Origin: Chryseobacterium tagetis
Lineage (GTDB): Bacteria; Bacteroidota; Bacteroidia; Flavobacteriales; Weeksellaceae
Direction: 5' to 3'
Assembly (NCBI RefSeq): GCF_016735585.2
Contig: NZ_JAERSE020000001.1
Span: forward strand, 868,001-932,000
DNA length: 64,000 nt
The translations under genes were made by a program, and so were the position numbers. Of the stretch, positions 53,574-61,861 are shown in pieces; positions within the stretch are counted from its first letter, which is position 1; every line of letters starts with the position of its first letter. The notes under the pieces are model-generated. The model was not told the DNA's origin and did no database searches. It was given only the letters and a program-made list of their open reading frames with translations.

Positions 53574-53699
53574 CTAACCGCCGGTTTTTCCTGATTTATT
53601 CGTTGATGCTTTCGGAAGATCTTCTTTTTCAACCTTCTTAGGAAGATTAATTTCTGTATTTTCTTCTTTTTTAGAAGTTTTTTCGTTTTCTGTTGCCAT
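53574..53699 (-). CDS. Small hydrophilic protein ending in NKSGKTGG
   Basis: 41 residues: MATENEKTSKKEENTEINL, then PKKVEKEDLPKASTNKSGKTGG split by a few residues. It starts 10 bp after the DUF4230 gene and may be co-transcribed with it and with the 53326 gene. The end KSGKTGG parallels KSGTTGG of the 47-residue protein behind the his operon. A C-terminal diglycine is a feature of ubiquitin-like and sulfur-carrier proteins, but the length and lack of fold-forming residues argue against homology. Confidence 0.6.
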   Translation of the reverse strand: MATENEKTSKKEENTEINLPKKVEKEDLPKASTNKSGKTGG

Positions 53700-53709
53700 G
53701 GTTTTATTT

Positions 53710-54315
53710 TTAAAGACCTAAGATACCAATTTTTCCTGTCTGATCTTCAATTTTATAATTTAATGCCTTTGCTAAAACGAAAATACTATTCAGATTTTCC
53801 ATCAATTGTTTATGACCTTCTGATCTCAGTTTATTTTGATCTACAGACTTAGCAGCCGCTTCTTTTGCTTTTTGTGTCACATTTTTGATATCTTTTTCAG
53901 AAATCCTGTTGAAAAAAGAATCATCTAATGACTGGATTTCCACGCTGGGCGTAATTCTTATGTCCGCTTCCGGAAGATCAGTAATAATGAGTTTTTTATT
54001 GATTGAATCAACCTTGATCTTCATTTTATTAAGATCGTAAGAAACCTGTGCATTGGTCTTGGTATAAGTAATGATGCTATTGCTTGAAACTTCTTTTCCG
54101 AAAAATTCGTACCCCATTTTTGTCTTCTGCATGGTAGAAAAATCTTGCTCAATTACCACCATTTTATTCATTTTGGCAATCTGATTGGTCAGAATATAAT
54201 AATCTGACTGTTCTGTTTTTCCTCCAAGATTCAGGCAGGATTTCAATCCAAAAAATAATAAGATCATCAACAAGGCTCCTGCTGAGAAAGGTATTATGAA
54301 TCTGATATTTTTCAA
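53710..54315 (-). CDS. DUF4230 domain protein, membrane-anchored
   Basis: 201 residues with one N-terminal membrane helix (~7-26) and a periplasmic domain with the DUF4230 pattern (KMNKMVVIEQDFSTMQKTKM ... KKLIITDLPEADIRITPSVE ... KAKEAAAKSVDQNK). No enzymatic residues are known for the family. It lies 5 bp after the thioredoxin-like gene and is likely in one transcript with it. Confidence 0.78.
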   Translation of the reverse strand: MKNIRFIIPFSAGALLMILLFFGLKSCLNLGGKTEQSDYYILTNQIAKMNKMVVIEQDFSTMQKTKMGYEFFGKEVSSNSIITYTKTNAQVSYDLNKMKIKVDSINKKLIITDLPEADIRITPSVEIQSLDDSFFNRISEKDIKNVTQKAKEAAAKSVDQNKLRSEGHKQLMENLNSIFVLAKALNYKIEDQTGKIGILGL

Positions 54316-54320
54316 ATCTG

Positions 54321-54884
54321 TTATTTTAAAATTTCATTGATTACCGACTGGTCGTCTTTCTTCAGAATATTCACCAAATCTCTTTCGATATATCCTGTCG
54401 TAGGCATTTCTATGATTCTTCCGATTTCTTTACCGTATTTTTCTACAATAATCGTGGGAACTTTCTGAATATTATAACGGCCTTCGTCTCCTGTGGGAGA
54501 TTCTTTTTTACGGTTTACCGCAATAATCGTAAGCTTATTATCAGGATATTTTACTTCCTCCAGAATTTTCATCAATCTTGGGAAATCTCTATGACTGTCC
54601 TCACACCATGTTCCCATGAAAACCGTGATATTATAGGAATTGATTTTCTCCTTTTTAAGATCATTAATTGCTTTCTGATCTATTGCATATTCATCATGCT
54701 CTTTCACATACCAGTCTGCATATGGTGCTTTCAGGAACTGCTCTTTTAATTGGTTTCCCAAAAGCATTTTGCCGTCATTTGTTGTTTCAACCTCGCGGTT
54801 TACGACTACTTTCTGAGCAATGAAGTGTTGAGCTGTAAAAGCCAAACAGGAAATCACGGCAACATTTGTAATGAGTTTTTTCAT
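54321..54884 (-). CDS. Periplasmic thioredoxin-fold protein with CxxS active site
   Basis: 187 residues, signal peptide (NVAVISCLAFTAQHFIAQ, ~1-24). The thioredoxin fold covers ~70-180. Its active site reads GTWCEDSHRDF: Cys94 and Ser97 where thioredoxins have Cys-x-x-Cys. The cis-proline is in NIQKVPTIIVEKYG (~141). A single cysteine cannot form an internal disulfide, so it may be a monothiol exchange, isomerase-like or peroxiredoxin-partner protein. Genes for MazG-like and DUF4230 proteins flank it with 1-5 bp gaps. Confidence 0.82.
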   Translation of the reverse strand: MKKLITNVAVISCLAFTAQHFIAQKVVVNREVETTNDGKMLLGNQLKEQFLKAPYADWYVKEHDEYAIDQKAINDLKKEKINSYNITVFMGTWCEDSHRDFPRLMKILEEVKYPDNKLTIIAVNRKKESPTGDEGRYNIQKVPTIIVEKYGKEIGRIIEMPTTGYIERDLVNILKKDDQSVINEILK

Positions 54885-54885
54885 A

Positions 54886-55353
54886 TTATTTTTCGATAAT
54901 TGTCTTCAAATCAGCTGGAGAATAATATTTGTTTTTCAAGACTTTATGATCTGCCTGTCTGTACACATTAAATTTCTCACCCGATTTTTCATAAAATGAT
55001 TCTACGTCTTTTGCTTTGTAAAATTCAACGGTTTCCTGAGCCTGTTCTTCATTGTCGCAAGCTTTTGACATATTGGAACGCTGAACTTCGTTGAATAGTT
55101 CTACAAATTTGCTGCCAAGTCCGAATTCCAGTGCCGCACCGCTTAAAACATATTGTAAATCACACAATGCATCAGCAATTTCTACGATATCATTGTCTGC
55201 GATCGCCTGTTTCAATTCGTTTAATTCTTCCTGTAAAAGTTCAACTCTAAGGCTGCATCTTTCCGGTGAAGGAATTTGTGGCGTATCTAAAATAGGGGCT
55301 TTGAAAGTTGTGTGGAATTCTGCTACCTGGTTCAGACTATCAATTTTATCCAT
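54886..55353 (-). CDS. MazG-like nucleoside triphosphate pyrophosphohydrolase family protein
   Basis: 155 residues, all-alpha. The MazG/HisE-type metal site is LRVELLQEELNELKQAIADN (ExxE) with DIVEIADALCDLQYVLSGAA (ExxD), residues ~32-75. It would hydrolyse an NTP or dNTP to the monophosphate and pyrophosphate; the substrate is unknown. First gene of the small cluster, with the thioredoxin-like gene 1 bp downstream. Confidence 0.85.
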   Translation of the reverse strand: MDKIDSLNQVAEFHTTFKAPILDTPQIPSPERCSLRVELLQEELNELKQAIADNDIVEIADALCDLQYVLSGAALEFGLGSKFVELFNEVQRSNMSKACDNEEQAQETVEFYKAKDVESFYEKSGEKFNVYRQADHKVLKNKYYSPADLKTIIEK

Positions 55354-55669
55354 GAATATTTTTTATTTAAAGCAAATATAAAAAACGATTTTGAGAAATT
55401 TACCACGCTTCTCTGAATAAAATCTCATCCTGCTGAATTGCTGTATCTTCCAATTAAAAAATCCACAGCTCATGACTGTGGATCTATTTAAACGATAGGG
55501 GTATTTTTTTTAGGCGACTATATAAAATTTTACAGCATTGTCATTCTGACGAAGGAAGAATCTCACTATAGCATAGATTCTTCATTTCACTGCGTTACAT
55601 TCAGAATGACAGAGTCATCATAATTTGGATAGCAGGATTGTATATAATTGCCATTTTTTAATTCAATGA
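55354..55669. other. 316-bp intergenic region with REP-type repeat
   Basis: It contains a small hairpin (AAAATCCACAG / CTGTGGATCT, ~55457-55487) and the second copy of the 104-bp repeat. No gene seen. Confidence 0.6.
55515..55618. repeat. 104-bp dispersed palindromic repeat, copy 2
   Basis: Same orientation and the same double stem (TGTCATTCTGA / TCAGAATGACA; GAAGAATCT / AGATTCTTC) as copy 1 at 53077. Differences are mainly in the hairpin loop and the left flank. Confidence 0.85.
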
Positions 55670-56086
55670 TTATAATTCCTGATATTCCCAAATCCCTGAA
55701 ATATCTAAAACAGTCAATCCAGGCTGCTTTTCTCCATAGCTGAAAACTCCTATATAGTTGGATTTACAGGATTCACATTGAGTTCCAAAGTATAATGTAG
55801 GCAGCTCATTCACCGTTAATTCTCCAAAATGAATTCTTCCCGGAGATGTTGTCTTCACTACATTATTATTTAAAAGCTCAGTTTTCGTTAATACCTTGTC
55901 TTCATTGTAGAGCTGAAAGATTGGAAATCCGGATTCATAGGGAGTTATTTCAAGTACATTTATGTGATTACAGGTATTGCAGGTAAACTTTACTATTACC
56001 AACGGAACAATCTCATCGTTTGTAAAGTAGTCTTTTGCAATAAGGGCTTTTTTACCCAGAATTATTTTGTTTACTATCGAATGCAT
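55670..56086 (-). CDS. Zinc-ribbon-like cytosolic protein, putative immunity protein
   Basis: 138 residues, no signal peptide. Two CxxC pairs, KFTCNTCNHINVLEI (~35-38) and FGTQCESCKSNYIGV (~103-106), suggest one structural zinc site. A beta-rich body lies between them. It is not recognised as a known family. It starts 10 bp after the stop of the TNT-like lipoprotein gene, so it is most likely co-transcribed as its partner. An immunity function is inferred from position only. Confidence 0.55.
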   Translation of the reverse strand: MHSIVNKIILGKKALIAKDYFTNDEIVPLVIVKFTCNTCNHINVLEITPYESGFPIFQLYNEDKVLTKTELLNNNVVKTTSPGRIHFGELTVNELPTLYFGTQCESCKSNYIGVFSYGEKQPGLTVLDISGIWEYQEL

Positions 56087-56096
56087 TCAGGTTTGT

Positions 56097-56807
56097 TTAT
56101 TTTTGGATCACTGTACCCACCAAATTATTATATTTCCCGCTCGGACTTTTTTTTATGGTAATTTTGATATACCCTTCCTGGGCTAATTTATTCCATGTTT
56201 TCTGATATCCTGTTGTAGCATCAATAGGAATTTTCCACATGTTCTGTACACCTCCTCCAACTTGACCAAACCAAGGAATAATATCTGCAATTTGAGATTT
56301 GAAAGGTAGTGAATTATTTAACACTTCTATTTCGTAATAGAAATCATAGGCACTTTCAGGTTGATTTAAGGCTCTCTGTGAAAAGGTATAGACGTATCCA
56401 TTAATGATCGGGCTTGTAAAGCTTCCTCCTAAAGTAGGAACTCCAGTTCCGTTATAAGTACCGATCGCACCGCTGTATCTGTCAAATTTTTGCCCTGCCT
56501 GAAAAGGGACATCATCAACGATATTATATCCTCCGTTTGCAGGTGGCCATCCTCCGTTTAAATTATCTGCTTTAAAAAGAGATTCTAATTCTCCCCATTT
56601 TCCTTGCTTATAGAGTGTAAATATGCGATCTCTTGTTGGCTGACTGACTTTTCCTCCGGTATCATAAGTTGCTGCAAATTCGTTGGCACTTTTGTAGAAT
56701 ACCGTTTGAACATTGGGGATATGTGGTTCTACCTCACTATCCGAATTACAGGCAATTGATAAGAAAGCTGTTGATAAAAAAAATAAATACTTAAATAAAT
56801 GTTTCAT
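56097..56807 (-). CDS. Lipoprotein with TNT-like (DUF4237) NAD+ glycohydrolase toxin domain
   Basis: 236 residues with a lipobox (FLSIAC, Cys20) followed by NSDSEVE, an acidic pattern suitable for surface display. The C-terminal ~150 residues follow the tuberculosis necrotizing toxin (TNT) fold pattern: WPPANGGYNIVDDVPFQAGQ, then KFDRYSGAIGTY, SPIINGYVYTFSQRAL and a closing IPWFGQVGGGVQ. The Arg110-Tyr118 spacing equals that of the catalytic Arg757-Tyr765 pair of the M. tuberculosis TNT; Gln182 or Gln188 would be the third key residue. TNT destroys NAD+. A lipoprotein-anchored form with a downstream partner gene is unusual. Confidence 0.72.
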   Translation of the reverse strand: MKHLFKYLFFLSTAFLSIACNSDSEVEPHIPNVQTVFYKSANEFAATYDTGGKVSQPTRDRIFTLYKQGKWGELESLFKADNLNGGWPPANGGYNIVDDVPFQAGQKFDRYSGAIGTYNGTGVPTLGGSFTSPIINGYVYTFSQRALNQPESAYDFYYEIEVLNNSLPFKSQIADIIPWFGQVGGGVQNMWKIPIDATTGYQKTWNKLAQEGYIKITIKKSPSGKYNNLVGTVIQK

Positions 56808-57271
56808 ATAAAAATTTTAAATTATGTAACAGACAATGATGAGCTGATCGCTCATCCTGATAACTTGTCAGAAAAGATTTCATGTCTGATCTTCTTACAT
56901 TTTTACAGGAAGTTATTATATAATATCCCTTTTCAAATCATCTGAATTGAAAATACATGGTAAAATAAAATCAGGGAAAATAATAGTACCTGTTTTCTAA
57001 AAATATATTTCAGAGCTTCCCTTAAAGACAAGTCGGGTAGGCGGTACAATAAGAATAATTTCGGTGATAAAATTAAATAAAAAATTCATTTGACTATTAT
57101 TTTTTTTAAGAAAATTTAACATTTGTACATTCATAATTATTTTTAAAAGAATATTTAATATTTATATTGAATTGATTTTAAATTTAATATCAGGAATAAA
57201 GGCTCCTGTTTTTAAAACAAAAAACTGCCTGTTTTCACAGGCAGTCCTACAATAAATGCAGTAAAATGTTA
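56808..57271. other. 464-bp region upstream of the TNT-like lipoprotein gene
   Basis: It contains a 7-bp hairpin in the toxin-gene leader (GATGAGC / GCTCATC, 56838-56856), AT-rich sequence, and the terminator of the metalloprotease gene. No TAnnTTTG box was found at a convincing distance. Confidence 0.5.
57217..57245 (-). terminator. Terminator of the T9SS metalloprotease gene
   Basis: Stem ACTGCCTGT / ACAGGCAGT with a 4-nt loop, then TTTTTTG on the minus strand. Confidence 0.88.
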
Positions 57272-60205
57272 TTAGTTTTTAATGAATCTCTTAGAAACCT
57301 CTCCAATCTGAATAATATAAGCGCCTTTGATAAGACTGCTAACATTTACAGAGCCTCTTTCAAGTTTTCCTGAATTAATTAGTTTTCCACCCATGTCGAA
57401 GATTTTATAATCTTCTGAAGCCGAATTTGAAATATGTAATATATCTCTAGCCGGATTCGGATACACCTTGATATCTGTTGCCAGATCTTTAGTATCAAGT
57501 ATGTCTCCTCTTCCGGATGAAACAATATTCAAGGTGTAATCTTCTACTTGTCCGTATGTATACGTTCCGCAAGAAGATGAAGGTACTGAGCTGTACTGCA
57601 TCATTACTCTCATTCTTGTGTTTCCAAGTGTTGCTGTTGCAGGAATTGTGATAGATCCCGTTGCCGGAGTGGTTGTAGAACCTGTTTTAGACCACGCCAG
57701 TTCCCCGCTGTCTGTGAAATCACCGTCTCCGTTATAATCAATATAAACGGCATAAGCTTCACTGTAAACTGTTGATGTCCAAACCGGAGTTACAGAAATG
57801 GTATACGCAGAACCTCTTGTTACATTGGTTGAAACCGAAGTGAAGTTTTCATAACCGGCAGTTCCTGTAGAAGTGTTATTAATAGTTCCGAATTTCACGT
57901 TTCCAATTCTTTCGTCTGCTGTATTATTGGCAGAAGCTGAACAGTAAGAAACTGTACTTCCTGCAAGAGTCGTTACAGAAACCGTATTGCTTGAAGGTGA
58001 AGCATTTCCTGCTGCATCTTTTGCTTTTACAGTAAAGCTGTACGTTGTAGAAGGAGTCAAACTTGTTACAGTATAAGAAGTAGATGCTGTGGAACCGATC
58101 AATGAAGCGCCCTGATATACATCGTAACCTGTAACTGCTACGTTATCTGTTGCTCCTGACCAAGAAAGATTTGTGCTTGTAGAAGTAGTGCCTGAAGCTG
58201 CTAATGTAGGTGCTGTAGGAGCCACAGTATCTGAAGATCCTGAACCTGCATTCACAGTAATATTTGCGTTGTTTACGTCGAAGAAAATATGGTTTGAACC
58301 TTTTACCATGATTCTTCCTGTAGTGGTAGAAACATTAGGAATCGTTACTGCCTGAGTCCCGTCATTTGGAGTTCCAGCTAGTAGAGTAGTCCATGTATTT
58401 CCGCTGTCTGTAGACCAAAGAATATCTACGTTGGCTGCGTTTACATTATTCGCTGTAGTTCCGGCTACATTCCAGGTTACTGTTTGGGAAGTTCCTCCGG
58501 AATAAGTTGTTGCTGAATTTTGCGAGCTAACACTGAAAGGGCCGGCTGTACCGTTTACCGTAATTATTGCATCATCAGAATTATTTCCGGAACCCCCGGC
58601 TCTGTTGTCACGAACCGTAAATCTGAAATTATAGGTTCTGGCTACGTTAGATAAAGCTTCCACTGTAATTTCTGAGCCTGCTGTTGTGGTTGCTCCCGCC
58701 AACACAGATGCCATTCTCGGGAAGTATCTCGTTGGAGTTGTTTGTGGAGTCCAGGATCTGAACGTTGGTCCCGTAGCTTTTGTAGCACTTGCTGCAGAAC
58801 TAGCCCCTGTTTGTGATGAAGATGCATTATCCATCTGTTCCCAAATATAGGTTAGAGAATCTCCGTTGGCATCAGTTCCGGAACCTGTTAACATAAACGG
58901 TGTTCCTTTCGGAATGGTATAATCTGAACCTGCATTGGCTGTAGGAATTGAATTTCCTGTAGATGTATTTACAGAGCAGGTTTTAGCTTTTATATTATTG
59001 GTAATCTGCTGTACACTGATCGCATGAAAGAAAGAGTCTGAATGTGCCTGAATATCCTGACTTGTAATTCCGGCATATCCCATAATGGTTGATCCTGAAC
59101 CTGGTTCCATATTTGCTCCCGTTCCTTCATTACTCATTGAGAAGGTGTGATTTCCACCAAACTGATGTCCCATTTCGTGAGCTACATAATCAATATCGAA
59201 GTTATCACCGGAAGGAATTGCATCAGCAGGAGAGGTGTAACCGCTTCCTTTTGAACCGTTTGTACAGATACAGCCGATACAACCTGCATTTCCGCCACCT
59301 CCTGAAGCTCCGAATAAGTGACCGATATCGTAGTTAGCTTCTCCGATTACCGATGTTAAGGTACTTTGAAGCTGAGAATTCCAGCTGCTCATTCCTGAAG
59401 CTGCGGAATAAGGATCAGTAGAAGCATTAGTATAAATTACCGCATCGTTATTGGCAATTAAAACCATTCTTGCTGCAAAGTCTTTTTCAAAAACTCCGTT
59501 TACACGGGTCATGGTATTATTCATTGCTGCCAAAGCATTGGCTTTTGTTCCTCCGAAATAGGTTGTATATTCTCCTGTACAGGATAATGCGAGTCTGAAT
59601 GTTCTCAACAACGCATCGTCTGCATTAGGTCTTGCCGCAATATTTGTAGTAATTGCCGCTCCTTTCTGAGCAACATCAATGACACTGCATTCAAATTTAC
59701 TCAGATCATCTTTTTTATCAGACTTTTTGTACACTACATAAGTAGAAAGATCTTTTGTATAAGGCTCGATAAAAACAGCTGATTTATCACCATAAATTTC
59801 CATTGATGACAATCCTAAGGGGGAAATACTGAAATAGACTGTAGAATTAGGATCTTCCAACCCTGTTCCTACATAAGATTTAATGTTTGGATATTTCGCT
59901 GCAAGTTCAGGCGCAAAGTTGGAATTCTCTCTTACTTTAAAGTTTTCCATTTTTCCTTCAGAATTCGGGAAGGAGATAATGATTGTTGATTTTTCTCCTG
60001 CTGCCAGTCTTTTGGGAGCTTTTGCTAGAACATTTTTAAGCCCGTTAATATCCAGACTGAAAACTCTGGGAGTAGTAATGGAAGACTTGTTTTCGAAAAT
60101 TTCTGAAGTTGTTTTTCTTGAGCCTTCAGACCAAAGACGGTCGGTTTGCGCGAAAGAAATGCCTGAGATCAGAAGCACTCCAATCATCGATAATTGTTTT
60201 CTCAT
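57272..60205 (-). CDS. T9SS-secreted reprolysin-like (M12B) zinc metalloprotease
   Basis: 977 residues from ATG 60205 (MRKQLSMIGVLLISGISFAQ is the signal peptide); an upstream start in the same frame would put extra residues before it. The prodomain (~30-200) precedes the peptidase, whose zinc motif VAHEMGHQFGGNH (HExxHxxGxxH) is near residue 347. Later come a PKD/cadherin-like stretch, a fibronectin type III domain (~640-730), a GEVED-type domain (~740-880) and a T9SS sorting domain (IKVYPNPARDILHI ... GAYIIQIGEVSKRFIKN). It is a secreted endoprotease. Confidence 0.9.
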   Translation of the reverse strand: MRKQLSMIGVLLISGISFAQTDRLWSEGSRKTTSEIFENKSSITTPRVFSLDINGLKNVLAKAPKRLAAGEKSTIIISFPNSEGKMENFKVRENSNFAPELAAKYPNIKSYVGTGLEDPNSTVYFSISPLGLSSMEIYGDKSAVFIEPYTKDLSTYVVYKKSDKKDDLSKFECSVIDVAQKGAAITTNIAARPNADDALLRTFRLALSCTGEYTTYFGGTKANALAAMNNTMTRVNGVFEKDFAARMVLIANNDAVIYTNASTDPYSAASGMSSWNSQLQSTLTSVIGEANYDIGHLFGASGGGGNAGCIGCICTNGSKGSGYTSPADAIPSGDNFDIDYVAHEMGHQFGGNHTFSMSNEGTGANMEPGSGSTIMGYAGITSQDIQAHSDSFFHAISVQQITNNIKAKTCSVNTSTGNSIPTANAGSDYTIPKGTPFMLTGSGTDANGDSLTYIWEQMDNASSSQTGASSAASATKATGPTFRSWTPQTTPTRYFPRMASVLAGATTTAGSEITVEALSNVARTYNFRFTVRDNRAGGSGNNSDDAIITVNGTAGPFSVSSQNSATTYSGGTSQTVTWNVAGTTANNVNAANVDILWSTDSGNTWTTLLAGTPNDGTQAVTIPNVSTTTGRIMVKGSNHIFFDVNNANITVNAGSGSSDTVAPTAPTLAASGTTSTSTNLSWSGATDNVAVTGYDVYQGASLIGSTASTSYTVTSLTPSTTYSFTVKAKDAAGNASPSSNTVSVTTLAGSTVSYCSASANNTADERIGNVKFGTINNTSTGTAGYENFTSVSTNVTRGSAYTISVTPVWTSTVYSEAYAVYIDYNGDGDFTDSGELAWSKTGSTTTPATGSITIPATATLGNTRMRVMMQYSSVPSSSCGTYTYGQVEDYTLNIVSSGRGDILDTKDLATDIKVYPNPARDILHISNSASEDYKIFDMGGKLINSGKLERGSVNVSSLIKGAYIIQIGEVSKRFIKN

Positions 60206-60530
60206 ATAATCTTTATTTTGTTTGTGGAATATCAAAGCTAATAAAAATTATATTATGAAAAACAAAGTTTTTTAAGAAAATTTTAGACTATTCATTTAAA
60301 ATATTATGCAATACATTGAAAATGGTTTAAATATTATTTTTTCTGAAAAAGAAAATAGCACACGCAAAATACGTATGCTATTAGGTTATTAATAATATAA
60401 TTCTAATTTTTAAAACTTATAGTTTAGAGTCGGTTTATACAAAACTTAAACTCTATTTTTTACAGATCTTAAATAATTTAGTAGCATTTTCTTCAAACTA
60501 ACTCCATTATTTTCTGTTCCGAAAGTAAAA
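60206..60530. other. 325-bp intergenic region, acyl-CoA dehydrogenase / metalloprotease
   Basis: Only the metalloprotease promoter region is recognisable (TAGCTTTG at 60240-60233 on the minus strand, 28 nt before the ATG). No terminator was found for the acyl-CoA dehydrogenase, so some read-through is possible. Confidence 0.5.
60233..60240 (-). promoter_or_regulatory. Candidate -7 box of the metalloprotease
   Basis: Minus-strand TAGCTTTG fits TAnnTTTG. A TTG lies 22 nt further upstream, slightly outside the usual spacing. Confidence 0.5.
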
Positions 60531-61670
60531 TTACTTTGTAATATCTCTACCAATAACCAATCTCTGGATCTCAGAAGTACCTTCTCCGATTGTACAAAGC
60601 TTAGAATCTCTATAGAATTTCTCAGCAGGGAAGTCTTTTGTATATCCATAACCTCCGAAGATCTGAACGGCGTTATTAGCAATTCTTACACAAGCTTCAG
60701 AAGCATATAGTTTTGCCATTGCTCCTTCTTTTGTCATTTTTTGTTTAGCATTCTTCAATGTTGCCGCTCTTTGAATCAAAAGCTCAGAAGCATCGATTTC
60801 AGTGGCCATATCTGCTAACATGAAATTGATCGCCTGGAATTGAGAAATTGATTTCCCGAACTGATGTCTTTCTTTAGCATATTTTAAAGCTGATTTATAA
60901 GCTCCTCTAGCTGTTCCTAAACTTAATGCAGCGATAGAAATTCTACCTCCGTCAAGAATTTTCATCGCCTGTTTGAAACCTTCACCCACTTCTCCTAAAC
61001 GGTGAGAATCTGGTACACGAACGTTATCAAAGATCAATTCAGCTGTTTCTGAAGCTCTCATTCCCAGTTTGTTTTCTTTTTTACCAGAAGTAAAACCAGG
61101 CATTCCTTTTTCCAATACAAAAGCCGTTGAGTTATTTTTAGCTCCTTTTTCACCTGTTCTTGTCATTACTACTGCAATATCTCCGGAAATCGCGTGTGTA
61201 ATAAAGTTTTTAGCCCCACTAATGATCCAGTCATCGCCATCTCTCACAGCAGTTGTAGACATTCCTCCTGAATCTGAACCTGTATTATGCTCCGTCAATC
61301 CCCAAGCTCCGATTACTTTACCTGAAGCTAACTGAGGAAGCCACTTGTTTCTTTGTTCTTCATTTCCGAATTCATAGATATGATTGGTACAAAGAGAGTT
61401 GTGAGCCGCCACAGAAAGACCGATAGACGGATCTACCTGAGAAATCTCGTCAAGAATCGCAACATATTCATGATAACCAAGACCAGAACCTCCGTACTGC
61501 TCAGGAACAACAATCCCCATAAAACCCATTTCACCTAACTGATGAAACAAATCTTTAGGAAAAGTCTGGCTTTCATCCCACTCCATAATATTAGGTCTGA
61601 TATTCTTCTCAGCAAATTCTCTTGCTGTTTCCGCTATCATTTTAATGTTGTCAATAGTCTCTGTATTCAT
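60531..61670 (-). CDS. Acyl-CoA dehydrogenase (short/branched-chain type)
   Basis: 379 residues, FAD enzyme. Motifs are IGAWGLTEHNTGSDSGGMST (~125-145), the FAD/substrate stretch FDNVRVPDSHRLGEVGEGFK (~215-235), and the catalytic glutamate in LCTIGEGTSEIQRLVIGRD (~363) as in short- and medium-chain enzymes. It makes an alpha-beta double bond in acyl-CoA for fatty acid or branched-chain amino acid breakdown. It has its own promoter and no beta-oxidation neighbours here. Confidence 0.93.
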   Translation of the reverse strand: MNTETIDNIKMIAETAREFAEKNIRPNIMEWDESQTFPKDLFHQLGEMGFMGIVVPEQYGGSGLGYHEYVAILDEISQVDPSIGLSVAAHNSLCTNHIYEFGNEEQRNKWLPQLASGKVIGAWGLTEHNTGSDSGGMSTTAVRDGDDWIISGAKNFITHAISGDIAVVMTRTGEKGAKNNSTAFVLEKGMPGFTSGKKENKLGMRASETAELIFDNVRVPDSHRLGEVGEGFKQAMKILDGGRISIAALSLGTARGAYKSALKYAKERHQFGKSISQFQAINFMLADMATEIDASELLIQRAATLKNAKQKMTKEGAMAKLYASEACVRIANNAVQIFGGYGYTKDFPAEKFYRDSKLCTIGEGTSEIQRLVIGRDITK

Positions 61671-61690
61671 AATAGATAATAGTTAGTTCC

Positions 61691-61720
61691 CAAAGATAAA
61701 TAAATTGGCGGAACGTCCAA
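61691..61720 (-). promoter_or_regulatory. Promoter of the acyl-CoA dehydrogenase gene
   Basis: On the minus strand: TTG (61720-61718), 19 nt, TATCTTTG (61698-61691), matching the Bacteroidota consensus exactly, 21 nt before the ATG. Confidence 0.78.
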
Positions 61721-61836
61721 AAAAATTATTTTTTCCATACTAATTCATAAACAAAGCTTTAGTTTTCAATTTTTTATATTCTGATATTTAATGATTTTTT
61801 AATAAATTTTTCTAAAAAACAAGTCTAATAATTTAC

Positions 61837-61844
61837 TAATTTTG
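61837..61844 (+). promoter_or_regulatory. Candidate -7 box of endonuclease I gene
   Basis: TAATTTTG fits TAnnTTTG, 17 nt before the ATG at 61862; no clear -33 TTG. Confidence 0.5.
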
Positions 61845-61861
61845 CCTTCCAATATTAAAAC

